DNA of 64,000 bases, taken from Gammaproteobacteria bacterium. Lineage in GTDB: Bacteria > Pseudomonadota > Gammaproteobacteria > Pseudomonadales > Azotimanducaceae. The position numbers were made by a program, and so were the translations under genes. The stretch covers positions 1 to 64,000 of the forward strand of contig JAPOYI010000109.1 of NCBI GenBank assembly GCA_026706665.1. Reading direction: 5' to 3'. Within the stretch, counting starts at the first letter, position 1, and every line of letters begins with the position of its first letter. The notes below the pieces were generated by a model, which did not search any database, was not told the origin of the DNA, and saw only the letters and a program-made list of their open reading frames with translations. This document shows positions 36,715 through 44,225 of the stretch, piece after piece.

Positions 36715-36790
36715 GGGTGTTTAGCTCAGTTGGGAGAGCGACGGCCTTACAAGCCGTAGGTCGCAGGTTCAAGCCCTGCAACACCCACCA
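36715..36790 (+). tRNA. tRNA-Val (TAC)
   Basis: Full cloverleaf: acceptor GGGTGTT/AACACCC, D arm GCTC/GAGC, anticodon arm ACGGC-CTTACAA-GCCGT with anticodon TAC, T arm GCAGG-TTCAAGC-CCTGC, encoded CCA. A TAAGAT box lies just upstream at about 36691. Confidence 0.97.
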
Positions 36791-36799
36791 CGCCCGTAC

Positions 36800-36877
36800 G
36801 GAGCGGTAGTTCAGTCGGTTTAGAATACTGGCCTGTCACGCCAGGGGTCGCGGGTTCGAGTCCCGTCCGCTCCGCCA
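36800..36877 (+). tRNA. tRNA-Asp (GTC)
   Basis: Acceptor GGAGCGG/CCGCTCC, anticodon arm CTGGC-CTGTCAC-GCCAG with anticodon GTC, T arm GCGGG-TTCGAGT-CCCGT, encoded CCA. It lies 9 bp after tRNA-Val and is probably processed from the same transcript. Confidence 0.97.
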
Positions 36878-36939
36878 AACACTCAATTCGACGGTCGACG
36901 CGCGCTCCGACCGGCGCATCAGGGTTTCCTGCGTCCCGC

Positions 36940-37788
36940 CTACTCCAGCCAGTCGTTGAACTTCGGCGTCCGCTTCTCGTGAAACGCACGGACGCCCTCC
37001 CGGGTATCGGGATGGTGATCGGAGATCCCGGTCTTGGCGGCGATCTCGTCCAGGCTCTGCTCCCAGTTCATTTCGGCGGCGTTGTAGACCGAGCGCTTCA
37101 GGAGCCGCATGGACACCTGCGGTCCGTTGGCGAGTTCCGTGGCGAGATTCATTGCCGCCGTCTCGAGATCGTCAGGCTCCACCACCTCGTTCACCAGGCC
37201 GAGCTCCAGTGCTTCGTCGGCCTCCACGATCTTTTTCTTCATCAGGAACTCGATCGTCTTCGCAACGCCGAGTAGTTGGACCAGCAGGTACTGCCCGCCC
37301 TCGTCCGGCAAAAGGCCGAAGCGCAACGTCGCGCTGCCCATGCGTGCGCCCCGGGCCGCGATGCGGAAGTCGCAGGAGAGCGCCAGGGAGAACCCGGTCT
37401 GGATCGCGATCCCGTTGATTGCGGCGATCGTGAGCTTGTCGAGCGACCGCACGGCGGTATTGACGCGCTGGGAGATGGTGCGCAGACCGTTGTAGGTGCC
37501 GATGCTGCTGTCGTGACCGTGGTCGATCTCGGGAACCAGCGGGGTGCCTGGAATCTGCGCGTTCCGGTAACCCTTCAGGTCGTCGCCTGCGCAGAAAGCC
37601 CGGCCGGAGCCGGTGAACACCAGGACGCGCACGGCGTTGTCCATCTGCGCCTGGGTGACGGCTTCCACCAGGTCGCGCTTGATCTTCGCGGTCATGCCGT
37701 TCAGGCGTTCCGGGGTCGAGAACTGGAACCAGGCTATGCCGGAATCGCGCATCGTGACGTTGAACCCCCTGAATTCGCCGGTGTCCAT
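36940..37788 (-). CDS. Enoyl-CoA hydratase/isomerase family protein 2
   Basis: Crotonase-fold enzyme of 282 aa. Oxyanion-hole segments are SGRAFCAGDDLKGY and AAINGIAIQTGFSLALSCDF; LRFGLLPDEGGQYLLVQLLG follows and the C-terminus is GVRAFHEKRTPKFNDWLE. ATG 37788 has GGAGG 7 nt upstream; the track adds a TTG codon. It is not close to the first crotonase (13023) beyond family motifs. Divergent from the hydroxyacid dehydrogenase across 241 bp in which I see no other gene. Confidence 0.9.
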   Translation of the reverse strand: MDTGEFRGFNVTMRDSGIAWFQFSTPERLNGMTAKIKRDLVEAVTQAQMDNAVRVLVFTGSGRAFCAGDDLKGYRNAQIPGTPLVPEIDHGHDSSIGTYNGLRTISQRVNTAVRSLDKLTIAAINGIAIQTGFSLALSCDFRIAARGARMGSATLRFGLLPDEGGQYLLVQLLGVAKTIEFLMKKKIVEADEALELGLVNEVVEPDDLETAAMNLATELANGPQVSMRLLKRSVYNAAEMNWEQSLDEIAAKTGISDHHPDTREGVRAFHEKRTPKFNDWLE

Positions 37789-38029
37789 CAAACGGCCTCC
37801 TCGTTGTTGTCTGTCGTTCCGGGATCCGCCGCCACGTCGGCAGATCTTTCGCGGCGGGGCGTCATTTGAACACGAAAGAGGTGCCCGGATCGCCCTGATC
37901 TACTGACCGCGACCGGATGGATTCCGGGGAACGACGCTTGCGGAAGACGACGCAGACGTGCGACAGGCTTCGCCTGTGTCCCCAATCAAGGCAAAATTGC
38001 CCCTCCACCCAATAACGAGAGGACAACCG

Positions 38030-39082
38030 GTGAGAGTAGTGTTACAGGGCGGGGATCGGGCGCGACAGAGGGAGCTCTACGAAGCTGCGGGGATCGATGT
38101 CGAAATCGGTCGCTGCCGGACCGAAGACGAGATGATCGAAATGATCGGCGACGCGGACGGTGCCCAGGTGGGCATCCACCCGCCCACCACGCGGCGGGTG
38201 ATGGAGTCCTGCCCGAACCTCAAGGCGGTCAGCCGTTTCGGCGTCGGCGTGGATTCCATCGACCTTCAGGCGGCTACGCAACTCGGCGTGATGGTGTGCA
38301 ACGTGCCGGGCTCGAACACCACGGAAGTCGCTGACCATGCGATGTCGCTGCTGCTGTTGCTGACCCGGCGCCTGTTCGATGCCATCACCAGCACGCGCGC
38401 GGGCGCCTGGGCGGACGATCCGAACTCGCGGGGTACCTTCACCACGTCGATGCGCCGGTTGGCCGGTCATACCGTAGGCATCGTGGGCTTCGGCAACATC
38501 GGCCGCGCGTTCGCCAGTCGCGCACGGGGATTCGGTGTCAGCCGCATCCTCGCCTACGATCCGTACGTCAGTCAGCTCGCCGGCGACCTGTACGGTGTGC
38601 AGCTCGTGGACTTCGAGACGCTGACCGCCGAGGCCGACTTCATCACCATCCACAGCTCGGCGACAGATCAGTCCAAGTACCTTTTCGATGCCGAGACCTT
38701 CAAGCGCATGAAGTCCACCGCGTTGCTGGTCAACACCGCGCGCGGTCCCATCGTCAACGAGCAGGACCTTGCCGATGCCCTGGAAACCGGCGAAATCGAA
38801 GCCGCCGCACTCGACGTCACGGAGATCGAACCGCTGCCTTCCGACAGCCGGCTCCTGCGTCTTCCGAACTGCTACGTGACGCCGCACGTCGCCGCCATGT
38901 CTGCGGTGTTCATCGCGGAAACGTCCGTCATGCAGGCGGAGAACATCATCTTCGTCCTGACCGGCAAGAAGCCACACGGCCTGGCGAATCCCGACGTGAT
39001 CAAGACCATCGCGATCATGCGGCATACGGATCCGGGCCGGTGGGCCGGCGTGCCGGATCTGTCCACGGCGCTGCAGGTCTGA
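38030..39082 (+). CDS. D-isomer-specific 2-hydroxyacid dehydrogenase (SerA-like)
   Basis: 350-aa NAD-dependent dehydrogenase. Substrate-domain motif AVSRFGVGVDSIDLQAA, NAD-binding VGIVGFGNIGRAFASRARGF, catalytic Arg in LLVNTARGPIVNEQDL, Glu in AALDVTEIEPLP and His in CYVTPHVAAMS (the usual H-I-A reads H-V-A). No ACT or regulatory domain, so it is not a full phosphoglycerate dehydrogenase. GTG 38030 was chosen because GAGAGGA sits 6 nt upstream and the beta strand RVVLQGGD follows; the track start is 24 codons further up. The substrate is unknown. Confidence 0.9.
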   Translation: MRVVLQGGDRARQRELYEAAGIDVEIGRCRTEDEMIEMIGDADGAQVGIHPPTTRRVMESCPNLKAVSRFGVGVDSIDLQAATQLGVMVCNVPGSNTTEVADHAMSLLLLLTRRLFDAITSTRAGAWADDPNSRGTFTTSMRRLAGHTVGIVGFGNIGRAFASRARGFGVSRILAYDPYVSQLAGDLYGVQLVDFETLTAEADFITIHSSATDQSKYLFDAETFKRMKSTALLVNTARGPIVNEQDLADALETGEIEAAALDVTEIEPLPSDSRLLRLPNCYVTPHVAAMSAVFIAETSVMQAENIIFVLTGKKPHGLANPDVIKTIAIMRHTDPGRWAGVPDLSTALQV

Positions 39083-39084
39083 GA

Positions 39085-39102
39085 GAGCCGGCGGACCGGC
39101 TC
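39085..39102. other. Perfect stem-loop in convergent intergenic space
   Basis: GAGCCGG-CGGA-CCGGCTC forms a 7-bp stem with a 4-nt loop, two bases after the dehydrogenase stop, followed by seven A residues. Because A rather than T follows on the plus strand, it is not a textbook intrinsic terminator in either direction, but its place right after a stop suggests an end-of-transcript structure. Confidence 0.4.
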
Positions 39103-39154
39103 AAAAAAAGGCGATGGCGCCGCTATCGTCTCATCATTCGGTGGCCTGCCACGG

Positions 39155-39502
39155 TCAGTCCGGAATGATGTCGTCGACCGTGATCCGGAGGGCATCCGCC
39201 AGCTTGCGCAGCGTCCGGACGGAGCCGGTCCGGCGCCCCGCCTCGATATCGACGATCTGGACGCGGCTGGTGTCTGCGGCACGCGCGAGTTCGGACTGCG
39301 ACAGGGAGCGGTGTTCGCGCCAGACGCGTAAGGGCGGCTCACCGTCAATCAGCCTGTCTGCGATTCGCGCCGGGACCAGTTCCTCGGTGCCGGCGGTGAT
39401 CTTCTCCTCGACTGCGCGCGCCGCCTGGATGTCGGAGAGATCCTCCTCGAGTGCACAGAGACGTTCATACTCGGTCTTGGGAATGGTAACGGTGTCGCTC
39501 AT
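39155..39502 (-). CDS. XRE-family antitoxin (HigA-like)
   Basis: 115 aa with a C-terminal helix-turn-helix (SLSQSELARAADTSRVQIVD, then IEAGRRTGSVRTLRKLADAL) and an N-terminal extension (TVTIPKTEYERLCALEEDLS) typical of HigA-type antitoxins with a Phd-like start. It follows the RelE-like toxin gene by 14 bp; toxin-first order is the HigBA hallmark. It should bind the toxin and the operon promoter. Confidence 0.9.
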   Translation of the reverse strand: MSDTVTIPKTEYERLCALEEDLSDIQAARAVEEKITAGTEELVPARIADRLIDGEPPLRVWREHRSLSQSELARAADTSRVQIVDIEAGRRTGSVRTLRKLADALRITVDDIIPD

Positions 39503-39516
39503 GTGTTCAATCCCTG

Positions 39517-39762
39517 TTAGGCCCCGCCGCGGCTGGCGATGTGAAGAACCTGGACTCGACCCGCATCGCGCATGATGACGCGCCAGTCGCCGACGCGAAG
39601 GCGGAGCAGTCCATCGGCACCACGCAGCCGTTCGACATTGTTGGCCTGCGAAGAGGGGTTCTCGGCGCAGGCTCGGATCTTGTTGCGTATGCTGATGGCC
39701 CGGTGACGGGGCATGCGAGCGAGGGTCCTCACGGCGCCGCGGCTGTACTCGATGTCCTTCAC
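39517..39762 (-). CDS. RelE/ParE-family toxin
   Basis: 81 aa with the compact RelE fold pattern: MKDIEYSRGAVRTLARMPRH, NVERLRGADGLLRLRVGDWR and VIMRDAGRVQVLHIASRGGA. Members cleave mRNA at the ribosome (RelE/HigB) or act on gyrase (ParE); LRLRVGDWRVI favours the RelE branch. The toxin precedes the antitoxin. Confidence 0.9.
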   Translation of the reverse strand: MKDIEYSRGAVRTLARMPRHRAISIRNKIRACAENPSSQANNVERLRGADGLLRLRVGDWRVIMRDAGRVQVLHIASRGGA

Positions 39763-39840
39763 GGAGAAAATGTAGCTCTGCGCTACAGCGTAGTCAAGCG
39801 CGACAGTTGAATCAGACAGGCGTGGCTTCGTTTGCGAGGA

Positions 39841-41517
39841 TCAGGTCGCATCATGGCGTTCCAGTAATCCTGCAACTTCGTCGTGGCCCCGGCGACGCGC
39901 CCACGCCAGCGGCGTCGACCAGGCTGGCATTGCCGGCAGCGCGGGATCGAATCCGTTCGCCAACCCAAAGCGGATGAACTCGGCCTGACCCCGCCGCGCC
40001 GCCCAGCCGAGCGGCGTGGTGCGGTACTCCTCGTCGATGGCATTGGGATCGGCGCCGCATTCCAGGAACAGCCTGGCCGTTTCGATGTCGCCTTTTTCCG
40101 CCATGTAGTGCAGCGGTCGCACCTGCTGCCAGTTGGGAAGGTTGGGGTCCATGCCGTGATCGAGCAGCATCCGGGCGAGACCGCGCGACCGCCAGAGGTA
40201 TGTCTGGCAATACGTCGCCGATGCGGGTATCCGCAGGCCGCGCGCCAGCATCAGGCGCACGAGCGCTTCGTGTCCCGCCGACACCGCCATGGTGAAACCT
40301 TCGGTAACCCGCATCTCGTCGAACATTTCCGGCTTCGCGTCGAGCAGCGCGGCGATCGTATCGATGTTGCCTTCGTGGAAATGCAGGGCGAGCGGCATGC
40401 GTCCGCCGTGTCGGTAGAGCAGGGCGCGCATCTCGGCGTTGGGAGTGCCGGTGGGTGTGCCCGACGACTCCACGTCGGCGTTGGGGTCGGCGCCGGCATC
40501 GAGGAGCATCTTCGCGACTTCGAAGTACCCGTGATGTGCCGCCGCCCACAGTGCGAAGCCCCGGGGGCAGTTTGGGCCCTCGTCCAGGTTGGGGTCTGCC
40601 CCGGCCTCGAGCAGGTGTTTCACGATGTCCGCGTGGTTGCGCTCGGCGGCCGCCGACACCGGGCGCTTGCCACCGGGTTCCTGGTCGTTGGCGAGGTCGG
40701 CATCCGATGCCAGCAACTCACGCACCCGCGCCTCGTCGCCCAGTGCGGCGGCGACGGTGATCGAATACCGCGCACCTCGCGCGAGCAACTGGCGGCAGAT
40801 CGCGTAGTCGTTGCGCTGCTGCCAGTAGGGGTGGTGCCATAGCGCCAGGACCACCGGCCGGAATCCGGTTCCACCGAGCCGGTCGTCGCTGCTGAATCCT
40901 GACGCGTCCACGTCCGCGCCATGGTCGATGAGGAGGTCGACGAGGTCGGCATGGCCCGCTTCGACCGCGTAGTGCAGGGGCCTTCGACCAAGGTGATCAC
41001 CGAGATTCGCCAGTCCGGTTTCCTTCGCGAGAAGATTCTCGACCGCTTCGGCGTCGCCTGCTGCGACCGCGTCATGAATGGCGTGGCGGCTTCCGGAGGA
41101 GGAGGCCCGAAGTCTCAACTCTTCGCGAAGCAGGTTGGCGACTTCGTCGTGACCGCGATCCAGCGCCATCTGCATCAGCGGTTCCTGCGCGTACAACGAC
41201 CGGTGAAATATGTCGGCACCGGCTTCGATCAGGAGGCGCGTGGCATCCAGGTGGCCTTCGCGCACGGCGAAGTGCACGGGAGGCGTGTACCAGAACTCCG
41301 CCTTCACCAGCGTCCGGTCGTCTTCGAGCATGGCGCGCAGCCTGGCCGTGTCCCCGTCGCGAGCGGCGTTCAATACCTGCCAGATCGTTTCGCCCCGCCA
41401 ATTGCCGGTCCAGTCCTTCGCGTCGGGGGCAAGCTCGAAGGGTTGTATGAGTCCGGGTCGGGGCACGTCGTCGGGGCTGGAGCGTATCGGTGGGGTGGAG
41501 GTTCGGCGCCAATACAT
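39841..41517 (-). CDS. Ankyrin-repeat protein
   Basis: 558 aa made almost entirely of ankyrin repeats, recognisable by runs such as PVHFAVREGHLDATRLLIEA, GRRPLHYAVEAGHADLVDLL, SAAAERNHADIVKHLLEAGA, LHYMAEKGDIETARLFLECG and TPLAWARRRGHDEVAGLLER. I count about ten or more units across the protein. There is no signal peptide or membrane segment, so it is probably cytosolic or exported by a dedicated system. Ankyrin repeats bind proteins; no enzymatic domain is visible. It is flanked by a HigBA-like pair and a nucleotidyltransferase cassette. Confidence 0.88.
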   Translation of the reverse strand: MYWRRTSTPPIRSSPDDVPRPGLIQPFELAPDAKDWTGNWRGETIWQVLNAARDGDTARLRAMLEDDRTLVKAEFWYTPPVHFAVREGHLDATRLLIEAGADIFHRSLYAQEPLMQMALDRGHDEVANLLREELRLRASSSGSRHAIHDAVAAGDAEAVENLLAKETGLANLGDHLGRRPLHYAVEAGHADLVDLLIDHGADVDASGFSSDDRLGGTGFRPVVLALWHHPYWQQRNDYAICRQLLARGARYSITVAAALGDEARVRELLASDADLANDQEPGGKRPVSAAAERNHADIVKHLLEAGADPNLDEGPNCPRGFALWAAAHHGYFEVAKMLLDAGADPNADVESSGTPTGTPNAEMRALLYRHGGRMPLALHFHEGNIDTIAALLDAKPEMFDEMRVTEGFTMAVSAGHEALVRLMLARGLRIPASATYCQTYLWRSRGLARMLLDHGMDPNLPNWQQVRPLHYMAEKGDIETARLFLECGADPNAIDEEYRTTPLGWAARRGQAEFIRFGLANGFDPALPAMPAWSTPLAWARRRGHDEVAGLLERHDAT

Positions 41518-41551
41518 GCACCGGGTTCAATCCGGCTTCTATAATGAACCG

Positions 41552-41719
41552 ATGGCTGTTGGCAAATCGAAGACTCCGCGCTCCTCTCTTTCGCAATCCG
41601 GAGTCGACCTGACGATGCTTCGATGGATGGCGTCGAAAACGCCCGAAGAACGCCTCCGGATCCTCCAGGGCAACGTGAACGCCATCCTCCGCGCCCGCAA
41701 TGCCCGAAACCGCGCCTGA
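41552..41719 (+). CDS. Small hypothetical protein paired with a nucleotidyltransferase
   Basis: 55 aa (MAVGKSKTPRSSLSQSGVDL, MLRWMASKTPEERLRILQGN, ending RARNARNRA). Basic and helical, with no motif I recognise. It overlaps the next gene by 20 bp, so the two are surely co-translated. The track lists it only as the tail of the longer ORF from 41210, most of which runs antisense inside the ankyrin gene. It could be an antitoxin-like partner, but there is no direct sign. Confidence 0.65.
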   Translation: MAVGKSKTPRSSLSQSGVDLTMLRWMASKTPEERLRILQGNVNAILRARNARNRA

Positions 41720-42191
41720 CTTTTCGGCCATCCTCGCGGTGCTTGCGCGCCACAGGGTCGAGTTCATCGTGGTCGGTGGCGTCTGCGCCGTTTTGCTCGG
41801 GGCGCCGGTCGGAACGTTCGATGTCGACATCGTTCACTCCAGGTCGGAACAGAACCTGGACCGGCTTTCAAGAGCGCTGCGGGAACTGGATGCCCACTAT
41901 CGTGAACACCTTCCCCGACGCATCAGGCCATCCAGGGAGGCGCTGGCGGGTTCAGGCCATCACCTGCTAGTCACGACATCAGGACCGTTGGACGTCCTCG
42001 GCTCGATTGGCGAGGACGATGACTATCCGGCGCTATTGCACAACTCGGAACAGGTGCGGATCGATCAGGATGTCAGCGTCAGAATCCTTGTCCTCGACAC
42101 GCTCATCGAGGTCAAGGAGAAGACTGCGCGCGCCAAAGACCGCCACATGCTCGAGATACTTCGGGCGATGAAGGAGGACTTGCCGGAATAG
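41700..42191 (+). CDS. Nucleotidyltransferase-fold protein
   Basis: 163 aa with a minimal nucleotidyltransferase signature: EFIVVGGVCAVLLGAPVGTF followed by DVDIVHS, that is GG and D-x-D on the first strands. A Lys near VKEKTARAKDRHMLEILRAM resembles the end of AbiEii/MNT-like or DUF6036-type proteins. Such proteins act as toxins, antitoxins or tRNA-modifying enzymes, often with a small partner gene, as here. Convergent with the S9 peptidase gene 15 bp away. Confidence 0.75.
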   Translation: MPETAPDFSAILAVLARHRVEFIVVGGVCAVLLGAPVGTFDVDIVHSRSEQNLDRLSRALRELDAHYREHLPRRIRPSREALAGSGHHLLVTTSGPLDVLGSIGEDDDYPALLHNSEQVRIDQDVSVRILVLDTLIEVKEKTARAKDRHMLEILRAMKEDLPE

Positions 42192-42206
42192 CATCCGGTT
42201 GGACCG

Positions 42207-44189
42207 CTACAGCCCTCCCGGCCCGCAGTCGTTCTTCAGGTAGTCGATCAGCGCGTTGTAGAACGTGATCTTGTGGTCGTAGAAGAGCGTGTTCGAGAAG
42301 TGGTCAGCGCCTTCGAGTTCCACGTACTTGTAGGACTTGCCGTACTTGTCCAGTTCCTTCAGGTACTTGTTCGCGTGGTCCACAGGCACCCGCTGATCGA
42401 CGTCGCCGTGGACGATCAGCATCGGCACGTTCACCTTCTCCACGTCTTCGATGGGTGACAGGCTCCTGAGCCATGTCCTCACGAACGCGAGGCCTTCGGC
42501 GCCATCGACGTTGTCACGGAAGTAGTTGACCTGCATCATCCGGTCCGCGACTGCGGCACCCGCGACGGTGCACTGGTATATCTGCGGTGTGCGCGCCGCC
42601 GCGACCAGCGCCGCGTAACCGCCGTAGGACCAGCCGAACATGGCCATCCGATCCGGATCCGCCAGCCCCTGCTCGACCAGGTACTGGGCGCCGTCGTCCT
42701 TGTCGTCCTGCATGGCATAGCCACCCTGGCCGCCTTCCTCGAACGCGGCCGTGTAGAACTTCATGCCGTATCCCCGGGAGCCGCGATACTGTGGCTGCAG
42801 CACGAGATACCCATTGTTCGCGAGCAACTGTGCCCATTCGTCGAACAGGATGATCTCATGCACGAAGGGGCCACCGTGCGGAAGGACGACGAGCGGAAAC
42901 GGCGGTTTCCCGTGCGGGACAGTAAGGAAGCCGGGAATCGTCAAGCCGTCCCGCGACTTGTACTCGATGCGTCTGACTTCCGCCAGATCGTCGCTGCGCA
43001 GGAGAGGCTTCTCGCTGCCGACGGACTGCAGCTTGCCGTCATTCAGCAGGTAGTAGGTGCCCGGATCCCTTGGTCCCAGGTTGTGCACGACCATGGTTGC
43101 ACCATCCCGGGAGCGGCTGGAGATGCGTACGTAGTACGCGTAGGGAATGACGCTTTCCAGTTGCGCGTAGGTCGCGGCTTCGACTTCGTCGAAGTACTCG
43201 ACGTGGAACTTGTCCTTGAAGTAGACGACACCGACGACCTTCCCGAAATGGGTCCATCGGTTGCTGTGGTAGCGAACGCCATAGACGTCGACGTCGGAGC
43301 GACGGTAGATCGGCTCCATGGCCTTCGTGTCGAGGTCGAGCGACCACAGCCCGTAAGTGTCCTGACCATTCAGGGCGGTCACCAGGATGCTGTTGGGTTT
43401 CATGTCGTCGACGCCGTCGATTCCGAAGTTGCCGAACTCGTCCTCGTGTTGGCGATGCACCTCCTCCCAGCCCGAGGCGCCGGGTCGGCGCGTGTACCAG
43501 ACCCAGGATTCGGCATTCCTGTCCGGACCTTGGGTAAAGCGGGGGTTGCCCTCCGCATCGAAAGAGACACGACGGATCGCGAGGTTGCCGCGAAGGAGGA
43601 GTGTTGTCCTGCCAGTTTTGAGATCCATTGTGTGGTAGGACGGGGTCCAGCGCGCATCCTTGGCCCTTGCGCCAGGTCCCCGGTCGTCTGTCGGAAAGGC
43701 CTCGACGATGATCTTGTCCGGCTCGTCGGGCAGGAGGTGGACCACCTGCAGGTTGCGTTTGCCCAATTCCGTGGTCTTTTGCTTCGTTACGTCGAGCAGC
43801 GCGAACTTGTAGTCGTACACCCCCCGGTTGTAGCCCTCGATCCTGTCGCGGACCTTCTGCCGCAGCGCGAACACCAGCGCGTCGTCACTCACCCAGTCGT
43901 ACTGGATTATCTCCATGGGATCCGCATCGAGACGGAACGGCTCCTTCCCCATGTCGTCAGTCTCGTAGACCTCGATGACCGGGTTGGCGTCGCGCATTGG
44001 AATCCGCATCAATCCTACATAGGTGCCGTCCCTCGACAGCGAGACGTTACTGATGGTGGCGCGCAACGCCCAGTTTTCGAGGGGATAAGGCTCCAGCGCG
44101 GCTTCCGCCGCGCCGACCGCAAGGCTCGCCACGCATAGCATCGCCGCGAGCGCAGTGCGCATGCCGGTCGCGGACTTCCCTTCCATCAT
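42207..44189 (-). CDS. Prolyl-oligopeptidase family S9 serine peptidase, exported
   Basis: 660 aa with a signal peptide (ALAAMLCVASLAVGAAEA). A beta-propeller-like N-terminal part (about 35-410) precedes an alpha/beta-hydrolase domain with nucleophile Ser 521 in MAMFGWSYGGYAALV, Asp in LIVHGDVDQRVPVDHA and His in LEGADHFSNTLFY. The LVVLPHGGPFVHE oxyanion loop is present. Such enzymes release or trim small peptides in the periplasm. ATG 44189 has GGAGGA 5 nt upstream. It follows the large TonB receptor by 36 bp on the same strand, which suggests one operon for uptake and cutting of peptides. Confidence 0.93.
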   Translation of the reverse strand: MMEGKSATGMRTALAAMLCVASLAVGAAEAALEPYPLENWALRATISNVSLSRDGTYVGLMRIPMRDANPVIEVYETDDMGKEPFRLDADPMEIIQYDWVSDDALVFALRQKVRDRIEGYNRGVYDYKFALLDVTKQKTTELGKRNLQVVHLLPDEPDKIIVEAFPTDDRGPGARAKDARWTPSYHTMDLKTGRTTLLLRGNLAIRRVSFDAEGNPRFTQGPDRNAESWVWYTRRPGASGWEEVHRQHEDEFGNFGIDGVDDMKPNSILVTALNGQDTYGLWSLDLDTKAMEPIYRRSDVDVYGVRYHSNRWTHFGKVVGVVYFKDKFHVEYFDEVEAATYAQLESVIPYAYYVRISSRSRDGATMVVHNLGPRDPGTYYLLNDGKLQSVGSEKPLLRSDDLAEVRRIEYKSRDGLTIPGFLTVPHGKPPFPLVVLPHGGPFVHEIILFDEWAQLLANNGYLVLQPQYRGSRGYGMKFYTAAFEEGGQGGYAMQDDKDDGAQYLVEQGLADPDRMAMFGWSYGGYAALVAAARTPQIYQCTVAGAAVADRMMQVNYFRDNVDGAEGLAFVRTWLRSLSPIEDVEKVNVPMLIVHGDVDQRVPVDHANKYLKELDKYGKSYKYVELEGADHFSNTLFYDHKITFYNALIDYLKNDCGPGGL

Positions 44190-44225
44190 CCGTGTCCTCC
44201 CAATTCTGCCCGCTCTTCGAACCCC

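Noticed and set aside
36715-36877. tRNA-linked integration site
   Set aside because: No integrase gene and no repeated tRNA 3' end seen in the flanking sequence.
36572-36989. Minus-strand ORFs over the tRNA genes
   Set aside because: They read the tRNA-Val and tRNA-Asp genes backwards, a common artefact; both cloverleaves are complete.
39085-39109. Intrinsic terminator
   Set aside because: The stem is perfect but is followed by A residues on the plus strand, and on the minus strand the T run comes before the stem; kept only as a stem-loop.
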